Assembly: GCA_958413765.1 (NCBI GenBank)
Contig: CATYVH010000012.1
Coordinates: 1 to 50,351, forward strand
Length of the DNA: 50,351 bases
Origin: an uncultured Collinsella sp.
Lineage (GTDB): Bacteria > Actinomycetota > Coriobacteriia > Coriobacteriales > Coriobacteriaceae
Reading direction: 5' to 3'
Shown here: positions 16,941 through 25,552 of the stretch, in pieces
Layout: every line of letters begins with the position of its first letter
How positions within the stretch are numbered: position 1 is the stretch's first letter
Position numbers and translations under genes: made by a program
Notes under the pieces: model-generated
Told to the model about the DNA's origin: nothing
The model's database searches: none
Seen by the model: only the letters and a program-made list of their open reading frames with translations

Positions 16941-17909
16941 TTATTTAATCTTCGCCAGCACATCCTGAAACTTGGCGTAATTGATCTTGACGCCGTCATC
17001 CAGGTCGATCTTAATCATCTGGTCTGCCAAGTGGTGTAGTTTCTCCTCGTAGGCAATGGTCTCTTTGAGCTGGTCATTGAGCTTTTTGACGCGCTTATCC
17101 AAACACACGCGCTCGCCGCGCTCGGCACTGGCAAGGGCGTCGTTGGCATAGCCGATCTGGGAGCGATAGCGCTCCTGCTGCTCATGCACATAGTCGGTGC
17201 GGATGCGAGCCAACAGGTCGGGCTGGTAGCGATGCATGTAAACAAGGCACTTGAAGCCATTCTTCTTGCCGCTGTCGAACAGCCAGTAGATGGGACGCTT
17301 CTTATAGGTCTGGCAGTGGTCCTTAAAGAAGTCCTTCAAAAAGTAGGAACGGATTACCTCGCGCGAGGTACCCTTGCCGCCGAGTGCCTCGGCAATAAAG
17401 GCCAGGTTCTGCTCGAGCGTCTCCTCGCCGTACACGGTGCGCACAAAGTCGATAAAGTAGCGCACGATGTCGTCGTCAAAGTACTCGTCATCGGTAATGG
17501 GCAGCACGTTATCGCCATCGGGCATAAAGGTCACGTGGTCAGGGTTGGGCATCTTTGCCAGATAGTCGTCGACCGTGGCGCCCTGATCGGCCAGGACCAG
17601 GCCATCCACGTCCAGCGAATAGCGGCCAAACATGCAGCCCACGGCGTAGCTTATGAGCGAGACGATCTCGTCGCGTCGCGTGCGCACGTACTTGTTGCCC
17701 TTATAGCTCTCGGGGATCTCCTCCGCCGTATCGAAGATACGCGCCACCGAGACGTACTTATCCTCGACCTCGATGGGCACCTCGCCCTCCATGTTGTAGA
17801 TCTTGGCAAAGATTCGGTTGAGCTCTTCCTCGTTAGCGCGAAGCTGCTCAAAACGAGCGTTGACCTCGGCCTTGCGGGCCTCGTATTTATCGGCCAAAAG
17901 CGTTGCCAT
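16941..17909 (-). CDS. pglX: PglX C-terminal part, separate gene (split BREX methyltransferase)
   Basis: This 322-residue protein is not a complete enzyme. It matches the final third of BREX-1 PglX: RFEQLRANEEELNRIFAKIY, then VSLISYAVGCMFGRYSLDVDGL, DDDIVRYFIDFVRTVYGEETLEQN, the block TSREVIRSYF, and KRPIYWLFDSGKKNGFKCLVYMHRY, ending in helical coiled coil. It has no SAM or NPPY motif. Its ATG at 17909 is preceded by GAAAGGCGG at good spacing, so it is translated independently. Added to the 825-residue N-terminal gene it gives 1,147 residues, a normal full PglX length with nothing missing. Separation is by orf178 plus 105 bp. The two halves could assemble in trans. A decaying pseudogene is less likely, since both frames are open and equipped for translation. 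Confidence 0.9.
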   Translation of the reverse strand: MATLLADKYEARKAEVNARFEQLRANEEELNRIFAKIYNMEGEVPIEVEDKYVSVARIFDTAEEIPESYKGNKYVRTRRDEIVSLISYAVGCMFGRYSLDVDGLVLADQGATVDDYLAKMPNPDHVTFMPDGDNVLPITDDEYFDDDIVRYFIDFVRTVYGEETLEQNLAFIAEALGGKGTSREVIRSYFLKDFFKDHCQTYKKRPIYWLFDSGKKNGFKCLVYMHRYQPDLLARIRTDYVHEQQERYRSQIGYANDALASAERGERVCLDKRVKKLNDQLKETIAYEEKLHHLADQMIKIDLDDGVKINYAKFQDVLAKIK

Positions 17910-17939
17910 TATGCCGCCTTTCGTTTCCGTGGGTCTTAC

Positions 17940-18020
17940 GAATAATCGTCGTTTCCTAAAATCTTGCAGTTACGAAGCAGCTGGGGGTTCCCGGCATTTT
18001 TGTTCTAAGCACGATTATTC
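17940..18020. repeat. Inverted repeat at the orf178/pglX-C junction
   Basis: GAATAATCGT (17940-17949) and ACGATTATTC (18011-18020) form a perfect 10-bp inverted repeat around 61 bp. The right arm overlaps the stop codon of orf178. It marks the edge where AT-rich DNA gives way to GC-rich pglX-C sequence. It may be a weak terminator stem or a recombination footprint. Confidence 0.5.
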
Positions 18021-18551
18021 ATCTGTTTTATTTCCCTGCTCGATTTGCCAATTCAAATGATCAATTCTATGGCTCGTCAAATGTCCCTTCGGTAAGGCGA
18101 GGTTGCAAACAGCGACCCTCTGGCGGAAAAGGTCAGACGCAATTCTGTCGCATACATCCTTATCCCATTTCTTTTCTTCGAGCATTTCTTCAATTTTCAG
18201 CTCAGTCATTCTGATCCAATGCAAAGTATCTTGTCCGTCCGTGAGGTAATCGAGCGATTCCCTGTAAGGCGAAGTCTTCAAATAACGCTCTAATTCCGAC
18301 CCATCGGACGAGTTTTCAAGCTGTTCAACATACGTTTTCAAAACGTCAAGGTAACGAGATAATTCTTGAACATCCTTTTCAAAACTCTTACGAATCTCTT
18401 TTTGAGTATCAGCATTGTGCGTGATTATATAAACGATATAACTCGAAACAATAAGCATTAAAACGTCATAGGTAAATTGTAGCCAATCAATTTTGAGACC
18501 GGTAAAAGCAAAGCCAACCACAAAAGAGGAGAAATCGAAATATGTAATCAT
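18015..18551 (-). CDS. Membrane-anchored coiled-coil protein inserted within split pglX (orf178)
   Basis: I do not recognise a family for this 178-residue protein. Hydrophobic segments lie at about 7-20 (FSSFVVGFAFTG) and 25-45 (a long run ending VSSYIVYII), followed by a charged helical region likely to form a coiled coil (about 50-85) and a soluble C-terminal domain of about 90 residues. It would therefore be tethered to the membrane with a cytoplasmic or periplasmic tail. The gene is far more AT-rich than its surroundings. It starts 22 bp after the stop codon of pglX-N with only a weak AGAAAGA site, so translation may be coupled to pglX. A membrane effector, or a subunit that couples PglX to the membrane, is possible; neither is shown. 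Confidence 0.75.
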   Translation of the reverse strand: MITYFDFSSFVVGFAFTGLKIDWLQFTYDVLMLIVSSYIVYIITHNADTQKEIRKSFEKDVQELSRYLDVLKTYVEQLENSSDGSELERYLKTSPYRESLDYLTDGQDTLHWIRMTELKIEEMLEEKKWDKDVCDRIASDLFRQRVAVCNLALPKGHLTSHRIDHLNWQIEQGNKTDE

Positions 18552-18573
18552 CGGCTTGTCTTTCTATGCACAA

Positions 18574-21051
18574 TTACAGCAAAGGATGTCGCTTGAAATC
18601 CCAGGAGGTTTCGAACGAATCCCAGTCGAGCATCGCCTGACTAATTGCAGCGCTACAAATCTCTTTGACATCACCGCGATTGATATCCACATCCCCGCAA
18701 CCAATAGAATTTATTGTTCCAGGGGGAAAGCTGGTTGACGGGTTAAGCATCTCAAGCTCAAGCGCCACAATTGAAGAATTAAGAAACGAAAGAAGAGCAA
18801 GCTGAGAGTCCCCTTGCCCAGACTGGGAATACATGCACAATCCGCCCATGTTGCTAAGGAACCCAGCCGGGAGATACCTAAACGAGAGTCTGCCCGAACC
18901 GATTCGATTCCAAGTAATTGCAGGTTTATATAAATTCGAAATGCCAGTTATTGATGCATGTCCCGTGGCAATCATTTCTGCACCATTGTTGGCAAAATTG
19001 GTGACAACATAGTGGGATCCGTACCATTTACGGCTTTCGCCAGCCTTTGCAGTAATATGCCATTTCGGTGACAATCTCCTTTTTCTGATATTTGTTTGAC
19101 ATTCGGATACCTCAAACCAGTACTTCAAAAATCGATCATTATCACCAGTTTTAATACCTTCGTTTGCAACCGAATATCGAGTGATTAAATCAGAAAATAA
19201 ATTGATAAATCTATCGCTAGCCCAGTAGGCTATGGGGGTGCCGGGGATTTGTTTGAAGGTGTCGGCGTCGCGGCGGTAGAACCAGCCGCAGGCGGGGTTT
19301 TGGATGGCCTCGACCAGTTTGAGCCTCTTGGCCTCAGAGCCGTTGATATCAACAAGGCGCACGTAGGCGCCCTCGTATGCCGCGCGGCCGTTGTAGATGA
19401 CGTCGGCGGTAACGTTGACGACCTCGCCGCCGATAGCATCAAACGCGCGAGGGCCCAGATGGGCCATGGAAACGATTGTCTTGTTGTCGATAACCTTGGC
19501 GCGTATCTTCTCGAAGCTGCCCAGGAACATCCAGCTCTGCATGGTGACCATGGCCGCGTAGCCGCGGTCCTTGGCAAGGCTGAATCCGCGCTCGATAAAA
19601 CACGTGCAAAGGTCGCTCTTCACGTGGGAGTAGTTCTTCTTGACCCATTTGCTCATGAAGGGGTTAAAGCTACTGCTGCCCATATACGGAGGATTCGCAA
19701 CGGTGCAGGTAAAACGACGGGACAGCTTCTCGCAGATGGCGGCAGCGCTTTCGAGCTTAGTTTTGGCCGTAGCGGCAAAAAGGTCATCGGAACAACTCGC
19801 GGCGGCAGCCTTGAGCTCGTCGATCTCGTCCTCTGAAGGGTTGAGCAGCGAACCGATCTCGCCCAAATGACTCAGCTCCTCGGCGAGCTTCTTGTTACCC
19901 GGCAGCTCGTCCTCCCCTAGCGGGATGCTCGAGAGCACGGTAACGTCGGCGCGAACGTCACGCCTAAAGAAGCGACGGTCGTGCTCGCGGGCGCACATGG
20001 CAAGCGCCAGCTCCGCGATCTGTGCCGCGCGGGAATCGATCTCCATACCTGCAAGGTTTTTAGTAAGAATGAGCTCGGGAATCTCGCGCTCACGATAGCC
20101 ACGCTCTTCGTACATATGAAAGAGCAGCTCAAACGCATAGACCAGGATATGGCCCGAGCCACATGCGGGGTCACAGAGGGTTATCTCCTCGGGGCTCGAG
20201 ATGCGGATGAAGTCCTCATGCTCAGCATCGGGCTCGATGTAATATTTCATGCGCTCGCGTAGCGAACTCCCCGGATTGTTGAGCATCCACAGACGGCCGA
20301 GCGAGTTCTCGACCATATAGCGCACGATCCACTCGGGGGTGAAGAGCTGCGTGGCGGGCGCGATGTCCGCCGCCGCTGCCTTGCGCTTGGACTTGAAGAA
20401 CTCGTCTTTAACGTCGGCATTGTAGTACTGATACATCCAGCCCAGAACGGTCACGCCCTCGCGCCAGTCCTCGTCAGTGAGGACGGCATTGAGTTTGCCC
20501 ACCACACTGTCGGCCATCATGAGGCCCTGGGGCAACAGCAACTCCATGGCTCCGCCCACGCGCTCAAAGACACCCGGCAGGCAATCGGCAAGCTCCTCGC
20601 ACTGAGCCACAAACAGGTAGCGCCACAGCGGCTCATCCAAGCCCGCCATCTTGAGCTCGGCTATGCGATCGGTATCGGCCGTCGCTATCTCCACGTCCAG
20701 CGCGTTCTCCACGGCCTCGCTGCCATGGCTGCCGTCCGCACGACTTAGCATGCGCATACGGCTGGGGAGCCATCCGCGTGCATCCATGAAGCGAATGGCC
20801 ACGATGCGGTTGAACCAGGTGTAGGCCGCTCGGTCGCGCAGCGCCTCGTGACCCACCTCTGCCTGCATGCGCAGTAGTTCGTCGCGTTGCTCAATCTCAG
20901 CCGGACTTAGGGGCAGGCCGTTGACGGTCTCGGACCCAACGGGCGCGGGTGCAGGTTCGGTGATGCCGTAGCGCACCATCTGCGCCTCCACGCCTTTGAT
21001 GAGCTCCGTACGGGCCCAGGTGCAGAAGCTCTTAAGAGCAGAATCGTTCAT
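18574..21051 (-). CDS. pglX: PglX N-terminal and target-recognition part (BREX adenine methyltransferase)
   Basis: This 825-residue protein holds the catalytic half of BREX-1 PglX, which methylates adenine in a short DNA motif to mark self DNA. It carries the N-terminal helical region (RAAYTWFNRIVAIRFMDARGWLPSR), SAM motif I DPACGSG (294-300) and motif IV NPPY (453-456). The last 210 or so residues are the target-recognition part. The frame stops right after ETSWDFKRHPLL, where full-length PglX continues into the C-terminal domain found here as a separate gene. Bases from the stop to about 19220 are clearly AT-richer than the rest of the gene, suggesting that the recognition part was exchanged. 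The ATG at 21051 is 66 bp after brxC. Confidence 0.95.
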   Translation of the reverse strand: MNDSALKSFCTWARTELIKGVEAQMVRYGITEPAPAPVGSETVNGLPLSPAEIEQRDELLRMQAEVGHEALRDRAAYTWFNRIVAIRFMDARGWLPSRMRMLSRADGSHGSEAVENALDVEIATADTDRIAELKMAGLDEPLWRYLFVAQCEELADCLPGVFERVGGAMELLLPQGLMMADSVVGKLNAVLTDEDWREGVTVLGWMYQYYNADVKDEFFKSKRKAAAADIAPATQLFTPEWIVRYMVENSLGRLWMLNNPGSSLRERMKYYIEPDAEHEDFIRISSPEEITLCDPACGSGHILVYAFELLFHMYEERGYREREIPELILTKNLAGMEIDSRAAQIAELALAMCAREHDRRFFRRDVRADVTVLSSIPLGEDELPGNKKLAEELSHLGEIGSLLNPSEDEIDELKAAAASCSDDLFAATAKTKLESAAAICEKLSRRFTCTVANPPYMGSSSFNPFMSKWVKKNYSHVKSDLCTCFIERGFSLAKDRGYAAMVTMQSWMFLGSFEKIRAKVIDNKTIVSMAHLGPRAFDAIGGEVVNVTADVIYNGRAAYEGAYVRLVDINGSEAKRLKLVEAIQNPACGWFYRRDADTFKQIPGTPIAYWASDRFINLFSDLITRYSVANEGIKTGDNDRFLKYWFEVSECQTNIRKRRLSPKWHITAKAGESRKWYGSHYVVTNFANNGAEMIATGHASITGISNLYKPAITWNRIGSGRLSFRYLPAGFLSNMGGLCMYSQSGQGDSQLALLSFLNSSIVALELEMLNPSTSFPPGTINSIGCGDVDINRGDVKEICSAAISQAMLDWDSFETSWDFKRHPLL

Positions 21052-21078
21052 GGTTGATGAGCCTTTCTAAACGCCATA

Positions 21079-21110
21079 AGCCACCGGTGCGCGCTTTGGC
21101 ACCGGTGGCT
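21079..21110 (-). promoter_or_regulatory. Intercistronic hairpin between brxC and pglX
   Basis: AGCCACCGGTGC (21079-21090) and GCACCGGTGGCT (21099-21110) make a perfect 12-bp stem with an 8-base loop. On the operon strand no T-tract follows, so it is unlikely to be a strong terminator. It may protect or separate brxABC mRNA from the distal genes. Confidence 0.6.
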
Positions 21111-21117
21111 CCGCGGG

Positions 21118-24100
21118 TTAGTTGATACGGATCTCGTCGTTTGCAGCGAGCGCCTGCATAAGGCGGGAGCGCAGGTCGTCCACGTAGCGCTCCACGTCCC
21201 CTGCGGACAAGAGACGACTCGGCTTGGCCAGATCGGCGCGGCGCACAGTCTTGATCTTGCGCTGGGGCACGGGTGCAGGCGTGGGCGCTGACGACGCAAC
21301 GGCCTTGTTGGAGATCTTCTTGACCACCTCACCCGTACTCGTGACCTCGGTGGTGCGGCGCTCGTTGTCCATACGCATGCGGGCCGCATCCACAGCGTCG
21401 TACATCCCGTTGGTTGCTGCGCTGAGCCAGTTGGCCCAGTTAGTCGCGGCAACACTCAGCTCGTTGAGGCTTTGAGCACTGTGGGCACGGTTTTTGAACG
21501 ACTCGTATTTGGCGCCGGCGTCTGCTATGGCATCCTTGGCTTGATTGACAAAGCCCTTTTGACTCTCAGCCTGTGCCTGCAGGTCTTGCAGATCGCTCTC
21601 GATTCGGCACAAAAACTCATTGCGGCGGATGCCCAGCAGCTTTTTCATGTCGTCCTCGACGGGATCCATAAGCGGCTGCAGGTCTTTAATGCGGCCGTAG
21701 GGCTTGGGATCTTTGAGAACCTCACGCACCTTTGCCACATTCTCAACCGCGCTGGAAATGTCATCGGAGGCATACTCGATACCCTCGGTGCGGCTCAAGA
21801 AATCCTTGGCGTGGTCAAACGCTGTTCGCTGGTTGGACTCGAAGAACTCAACCACCTTATCAAAGTCTTCCTTGGCATCGAGCAAGCGGTCCTCATGCTT
21901 GGTGAACGTGGTCAAGAACGCCTCGGCCTCGTTCTGGTCCTTAAGGACGTCGGCCACCTCCGAGCGCATCTTCTCGCACTCGTCCTCACCGGGATACGGG
22001 TAGGCCGGCTTGATGCCCGTGTAGCAGTCGCGTGCCATGGCGAGGCACGCCTCGCGCAAGCCCTCAAGGCGCTCTTTGAGCTCGGCCACGAGCTTATCCT
22101 CGTTGGAGGGCACGGTCTTGAGATCAAACAGATCACGCATGAGCTCGCCCGTGGCGCGCAGCAACCGGTCGCTCATGCGCACGCGCAAGCGCACCTGGGC
22201 CTTATCGGCATCCTTGCGCAGGAGCGCCACCATGCGGCTATCGTTAGCTTGAACCGTCTGGCCGCCAAACAGCACCTGCGCGCGCTGCTCCACCACAAGT
22301 TGCGCCACCACATTGGCGATGTCGACCTCGCGCCAGCCAAAGGGCCTTTGCTGGTACTGGCGCTGGATATCGCCCATAGTGGTATCCAGATGGCGCTGGT
22401 GCTGTACTTTGAGGTAGTCCTCAACCTCCTTGAGCGCACGCGTGTTACCCGCGTTCATGCCAGCGAGCCCCGCTTGAACGTTGCCCGCCAGAGTGGAGCG
22501 GATATCGGAATCGCTCGTGACCGGCGCGCCGATATAGCCGGCCTTTTCAAAGACCACATCGCACAGCTGCGCCAGCACCTGCTCAAAGACCTGGGCGGGT
22601 TTGGCAGCACGGATCTCAATCATGCGCCCGTTGACGGCGCATCGTGCATGGAGCACTGCCTCAGCCAAAAGGGCGTCAGCCTCTTTCTCGTTAAAGTCCT
22701 TCTCGCGCATTTTGGCCTCGACGATCTGGCGGGTACTCGGCGGTAGCTCCTGCAGGTTGCGCGTCTGGGCGTACATGCGAATCTTAGCGGCGTTGACGAG
22801 TGGGGCCCAATAATCCACCTCGTCGCTCAAGGCCACGATGGCCTTATCCACGGATTTCAATGCCAGCTCGGCATCGTCCGCACGGCCCAGATCGCTGGCC
22901 ATGGTCACCACGGATAGTTCCATGCCGCCCATGTTGGATCCATGAATCGAGCCATCCACGTAGCGGTCAAAGGGGAAGTCGTTGGTCCCGCGGTTGAGTT
23001 TGCGCGCAGTGTAGATGCTTTCGAACAGGCGCTTCTTGATGTACTCAATCACCTTCGCGTTGTCGATCGGGGTGCGTGCGATCTCCTGCGCTATCTCCTG
23101 CTCCTCGTCGGTGAGGAAGCTATAGGTATCGCCCTGGCGTGCCACGTAGCTCTCGCGCTCCAAACGGGCGAGGGATTCCTTGACGCGGTCCTTAAGGGCG
23201 CGCTTGTCCACGTCCAGGCTATCGATCATAAGGATGGAGATGTTCTCGACCGTGGCCTTGACGTAGCCGATGTAGCGGATCAAGTACAGGAGCTTAAGCA
23301 CCTGAACGTCGTAGGGTTCAAGGCCCTCCGCGTTCTCGGCCGCACGGACCGCGCGGTCGACCACCAGGCTGATGCCGTGCTCAAGATCTTTGGAGATAGT
23401 GTCGAAGAAGCGCCAGAACGGCACGAGCGCACCGGTCTGGTCATGCTGGATGACCTGAGCGCTCTCCTGGAATGCGCTCAGCATGGAGCGCTCGCCCGTG
23501 GACATGTGCTTGGCCTTGACACCGTGCTTGCGCACCTCGGTCATCACGTCGGGCAGGAGCTTAAACTGATAGCCCACAAACGGGTAGCTGGCCACAAAAT
23601 CCTTGGAGTTGGCGTAGCCGGCAAGGTCGGAGCGCGAGCCACCCTCAAAGGTAAAGTTGTTTTTGAGGACGGCGGCGTCTTGCTCGTAGACCTTTGCAAG
23701 CATATCGGCCGCCGGCGCGGTCTTCTCGAGCACACGGCGTTGGATGACCTCGTCTACGCTGGAGCTGGAGAGCGAAAGGCGGGTATTGAAACGGCCCTGG
23801 ATCTTTGAAAAGTCGTTGCCCACGGGCAGGCTCAGGTTGTCGATGGCCTCCTGGCTCGTGACCATCACCCACACGCGGCCACCGCAGGCGGCACCCAGCT
23901 CCTCGACGATGGTCTGAAGGCTCAGCATAAGGCTTGGGTCCTGGTCGTTTGTAATAAACTGACCCACCTCGTCGACCATAAAGAGCAAACGGAAGTTGCC
24001 GCCGTGGGCCGCTGCCTGAGCGTCCACGTAGTCCTTGACCTTTTTGGCAAAGACATCAGGGGCCAAAACCTCGTCCTCAGAACCCTCGAGCCAGTTCCAT

Positions 24101-24780
24101 GCGGCCTTTTCGCTCATGCCGAGCACGCTCTGCAGCACCTCGACGACGTCGTCCTCAAAGTAGCTGTAGGTATCGCGGGTCTGGAGCCAGGACTCGCCGT
24201 TGACGCGCTCAAAGGCCTCGCGGAACTCCTGGGTCTTGCCCAGGGAATCGATGTGGTCCTCGAGCTTTGCAAGCTTGAGGTCCTCGCCGTAGAAGCCGCG
24301 CGCCTCGTAGAACATGCGCTCAAAGCCGCGAAGCAGCGCCGTGGGAGCCGTATCGCCCTGCTTCCACTGGCCCGCCTTGCTATCGATGTTAAAGAGGATG
24401 GCCTGCGTGGGCACCGAGCAGGCACGCTCCATGGCAGCCTCGACCATGGGGTCGACGATCTTGCCGTCAAAGTAGCGGATGGCGCTCTTTCCGCCGATCT
24501 GGCGATTCTCGAGCAGGTAGCTCAGCATCTTGAGGAAGTGCGATTTACCGGAACCGAAGAAACCGCTGATCCACACGCCAATCTTGTCGGTGCGCGCATC
24601 GATGGCATCACCGTAGGCCTTGAAGAACGTGGCAAAGTGCCTCTGCAACTCGCGCGTCACCACGTACTCGTCAAGCTCCTGGCGGATGGACCCGTCTTTT
24701 GAATCCTGGACCTTGACCACGCCGTTGATGGAGCGGTTGATGTCTTTTGCAAAGAGGTCGCGAATGATCGTGTTGTCCAT
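21118..24780 (-). CDS. brxC: BREX ATPase BrxC
   Basis: This 1,220-residue P-loop ATPase is of canonical size for type 1 BREX BrxC. It begins with the typical MDNTIIRDLFAKDINRSING. Walker A is GFFGSGKS (73-80) and Walker B is LLFMVDE (265-271), followed by the QTIVEELGAACGGRVWVMVTSQEA sensor region. The C-terminal half is long and helical, with predicted coiled coil, and ends in a basic PAPVPQRKIKTVRRADLAKPSR linker. BrxC is essential for known BREX-1 defence. The ATG at 24780 follows AAAGGAGC. It starts 78 bp after brxB. Confidence 0.96.
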   Translation of the reverse strand: MDNTIIRDLFAKDINRSINGVVKVQDSKDGSIRQELDEYVVTRELQRHFATFFKAYGDAIDARTDKIGVWISGFFGSGKSHFLKMLSYLLENRQIGGKSAIRYFDGKIVDPMVEAAMERACSVPTQAILFNIDSKAGQWKQGDTAPTALLRGFERMFYEARGFYGEDLKLAKLEDHIDSLGKTQEFREAFERVNGESWLQTRDTYSYFEDDVVEVLQSVLGMSEKAAWNWLEGSEDEVLAPDVFAKKVKDYVDAQAAAHGGNFRLLFMVDEVGQFITNDQDPSLMLSLQTIVEELGAACGGRVWVMVTSQEAIDNLSLPVGNDFSKIQGRFNTRLSLSSSSVDEVIQRRVLEKTAPAADMLAKVYEQDAAVLKNNFTFEGGSRSDLAGYANSKDFVASYPFVGYQFKLLPDVMTEVRKHGVKAKHMSTGERSMLSAFQESAQVIQHDQTGALVPFWRFFDTISKDLEHGISLVVDRAVRAAENAEGLEPYDVQVLKLLYLIRYIGYVKATVENISILMIDSLDVDKRALKDRVKESLARLERESYVARQGDTYSFLTDEEQEIAQEIARTPIDNAKVIEYIKKRLFESIYTARKLNRGTNDFPFDRYVDGSIHGSNMGGMELSVVTMASDLGRADDAELALKSVDKAIVALSDEVDYWAPLVNAAKIRMYAQTRNLQELPPSTRQIVEAKMREKDFNEKEADALLAEAVLHARCAVNGRMIEIRAAKPAQVFEQVLAQLCDVVFEKAGYIGAPVTSDSDIRSTLAGNVQAGLAGMNAGNTRALKEVEDYLKVQHQRHLDTTMGDIQRQYQQRPFGWREVDIANVVAQLVVEQRAQVLFGGQTVQANDSRMVALLRKDADKAQVRLRVRMSDRLLRATGELMRDLFDLKTVPSNEDKLVAELKERLEGLREACLAMARDCYTGIKPAYPYPGEDECEKMRSEVADVLKDQNEAEAFLTTFTKHEDRLLDAKEDFDKVVEFFESNQRTAFDHAKDFLSRTEGIEYASDDISSAVENVAKVREVLKDPKPYGRIKDLQPLMDPVEDDMKKLLGIRRNEFLCRIESDLQDLQAQAESQKGFVNQAKDAIADAGAKYESFKNRAHSAQSLNELSVAATNWANWLSAATNGMYDAVDAARMRMDNERRTTEVTSTGEVVKKISNKAVASSAPTPAPVPQRKIKTVRRADLAKPSRLLSAGDVERYVDDLRSRLMQALAANDEIRIN

Positions 24781-24858
24781 GGGTGCTCCTTTGGGTTTGG
24801 GAACGTTATGGCAAAGGGTTGTTACCGGCGGCAGGGACTTGCCTGCGGGGAGCCGTGC

Positions 24859-25551
24859 TTACGAGATATCGATGGCGCGGTAGTAGTTGTCGGCCGGCAG
24901 ACGGTTAAAGAGCTGGAAAGAAGAGCCGTTGAAACTGCCCGGATAGGCGGCGACCACAGGCACCTCATCAAAATCCGCAAGCATGCAATGGAGAAGCGTG
25001 TGCATGCGAAAGAATGGGAAGACCTCGCCCGCGCCGGTGAGGAGAACGACGTCTCCAGGCGCGTGCGGCTCGGTCTGCTCAAGGATGTACGCGGCGACTT
25101 TCTCGGGCGAGGCGAACTTGGCCACGTCCTCGAGCACGCGCTGGGTACCGCGGCGCTCCTCTTGGTGCGGGATAGCCTTGAGGACACGGCGCTTTTCGAG
25201 AATTGCCAGCACGGCGTCGTAGAGGTTCACGACCTTGAGCGTGCACGGAAGTTTGTCGGCCTCGGCATCGCGTGAAAGGGTGTCAAATAATGCACGCGCC
25301 TCAAACTCCAGCGCGGGGTCATAGCAAAAAGTGTGGAAGCCGATCTCATTGCCTATGCCCTTGTTGGCCAAAAAGTCCTCGCTGCACAGGCACTCGCGCA
25401 GAAGCTGCGCGCGGCGCTCAAATTCCTGACGGGCGTGCTCGGAGCGGACATGCGCCGCCACGACGCTCTTACGGGAATGGATGCCGATATTGGTGGTGAG
25501 ATCGGTCGCCGGGGTGATAGCAGGGTCGGCGGCGCTGTTGACGGGAGCCAC
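24859..25551 (-). CDS. brxB: BREX protein BrxB (DUF1788)
   Basis: This 230-residue protein matches BrxB. Visible family stretches are the LPCTLKVVNLYDAVLAILE region, the GDVVLLTGAGEVFPFFRMHTLL core and the final VVAAYPGSFNGSSFQLFNRLPADNYYRA. Its length is slightly above the family norm because of an N-terminal extension of about 25 residues. The GTG start at 25551 lies one base after the brxA stop codon (TAG C GTG), so the two are translationally coupled. BrxB is required for BREX, with an undefined biochemical role. Confidence 0.94.
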   Translation of the reverse strand: MAPVNSAADPAITPATDLTTNIGIHSRKSVVAAHVRSEHARQEFERRAQLLRECLCSEDFLANKGIGNEIGFHTFCYDPALEFEARALFDTLSRDAEADKLPCTLKVVNLYDAVLAILEKRRVLKAIPHQEERRGTQRVLEDVAKFASPEKVAAYILEQTEPHAPGDVVLLTGAGEVFPFFRMHTLLHCMLADFDEVPVVAAYPGSFNGSSFQLFNRLPADNYYRAIDIS

Positions 25552-25552
25552 G

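Noticed and set aside
18574..19225. Invertible recognition cassettes as in recombinase-linked pglX switching
   Set aside because: I found no second recognition segment, no long inverted repeats within pglX and no recombinase gene in the window.
16941..21051. Split pglX as a simple frameshift or sequencing error
   Set aside because: The halves are about 660 bp apart, with a full gene between them, and the downstream half has its own start codon and ribosome binding site. A single-base error cannot explain this.
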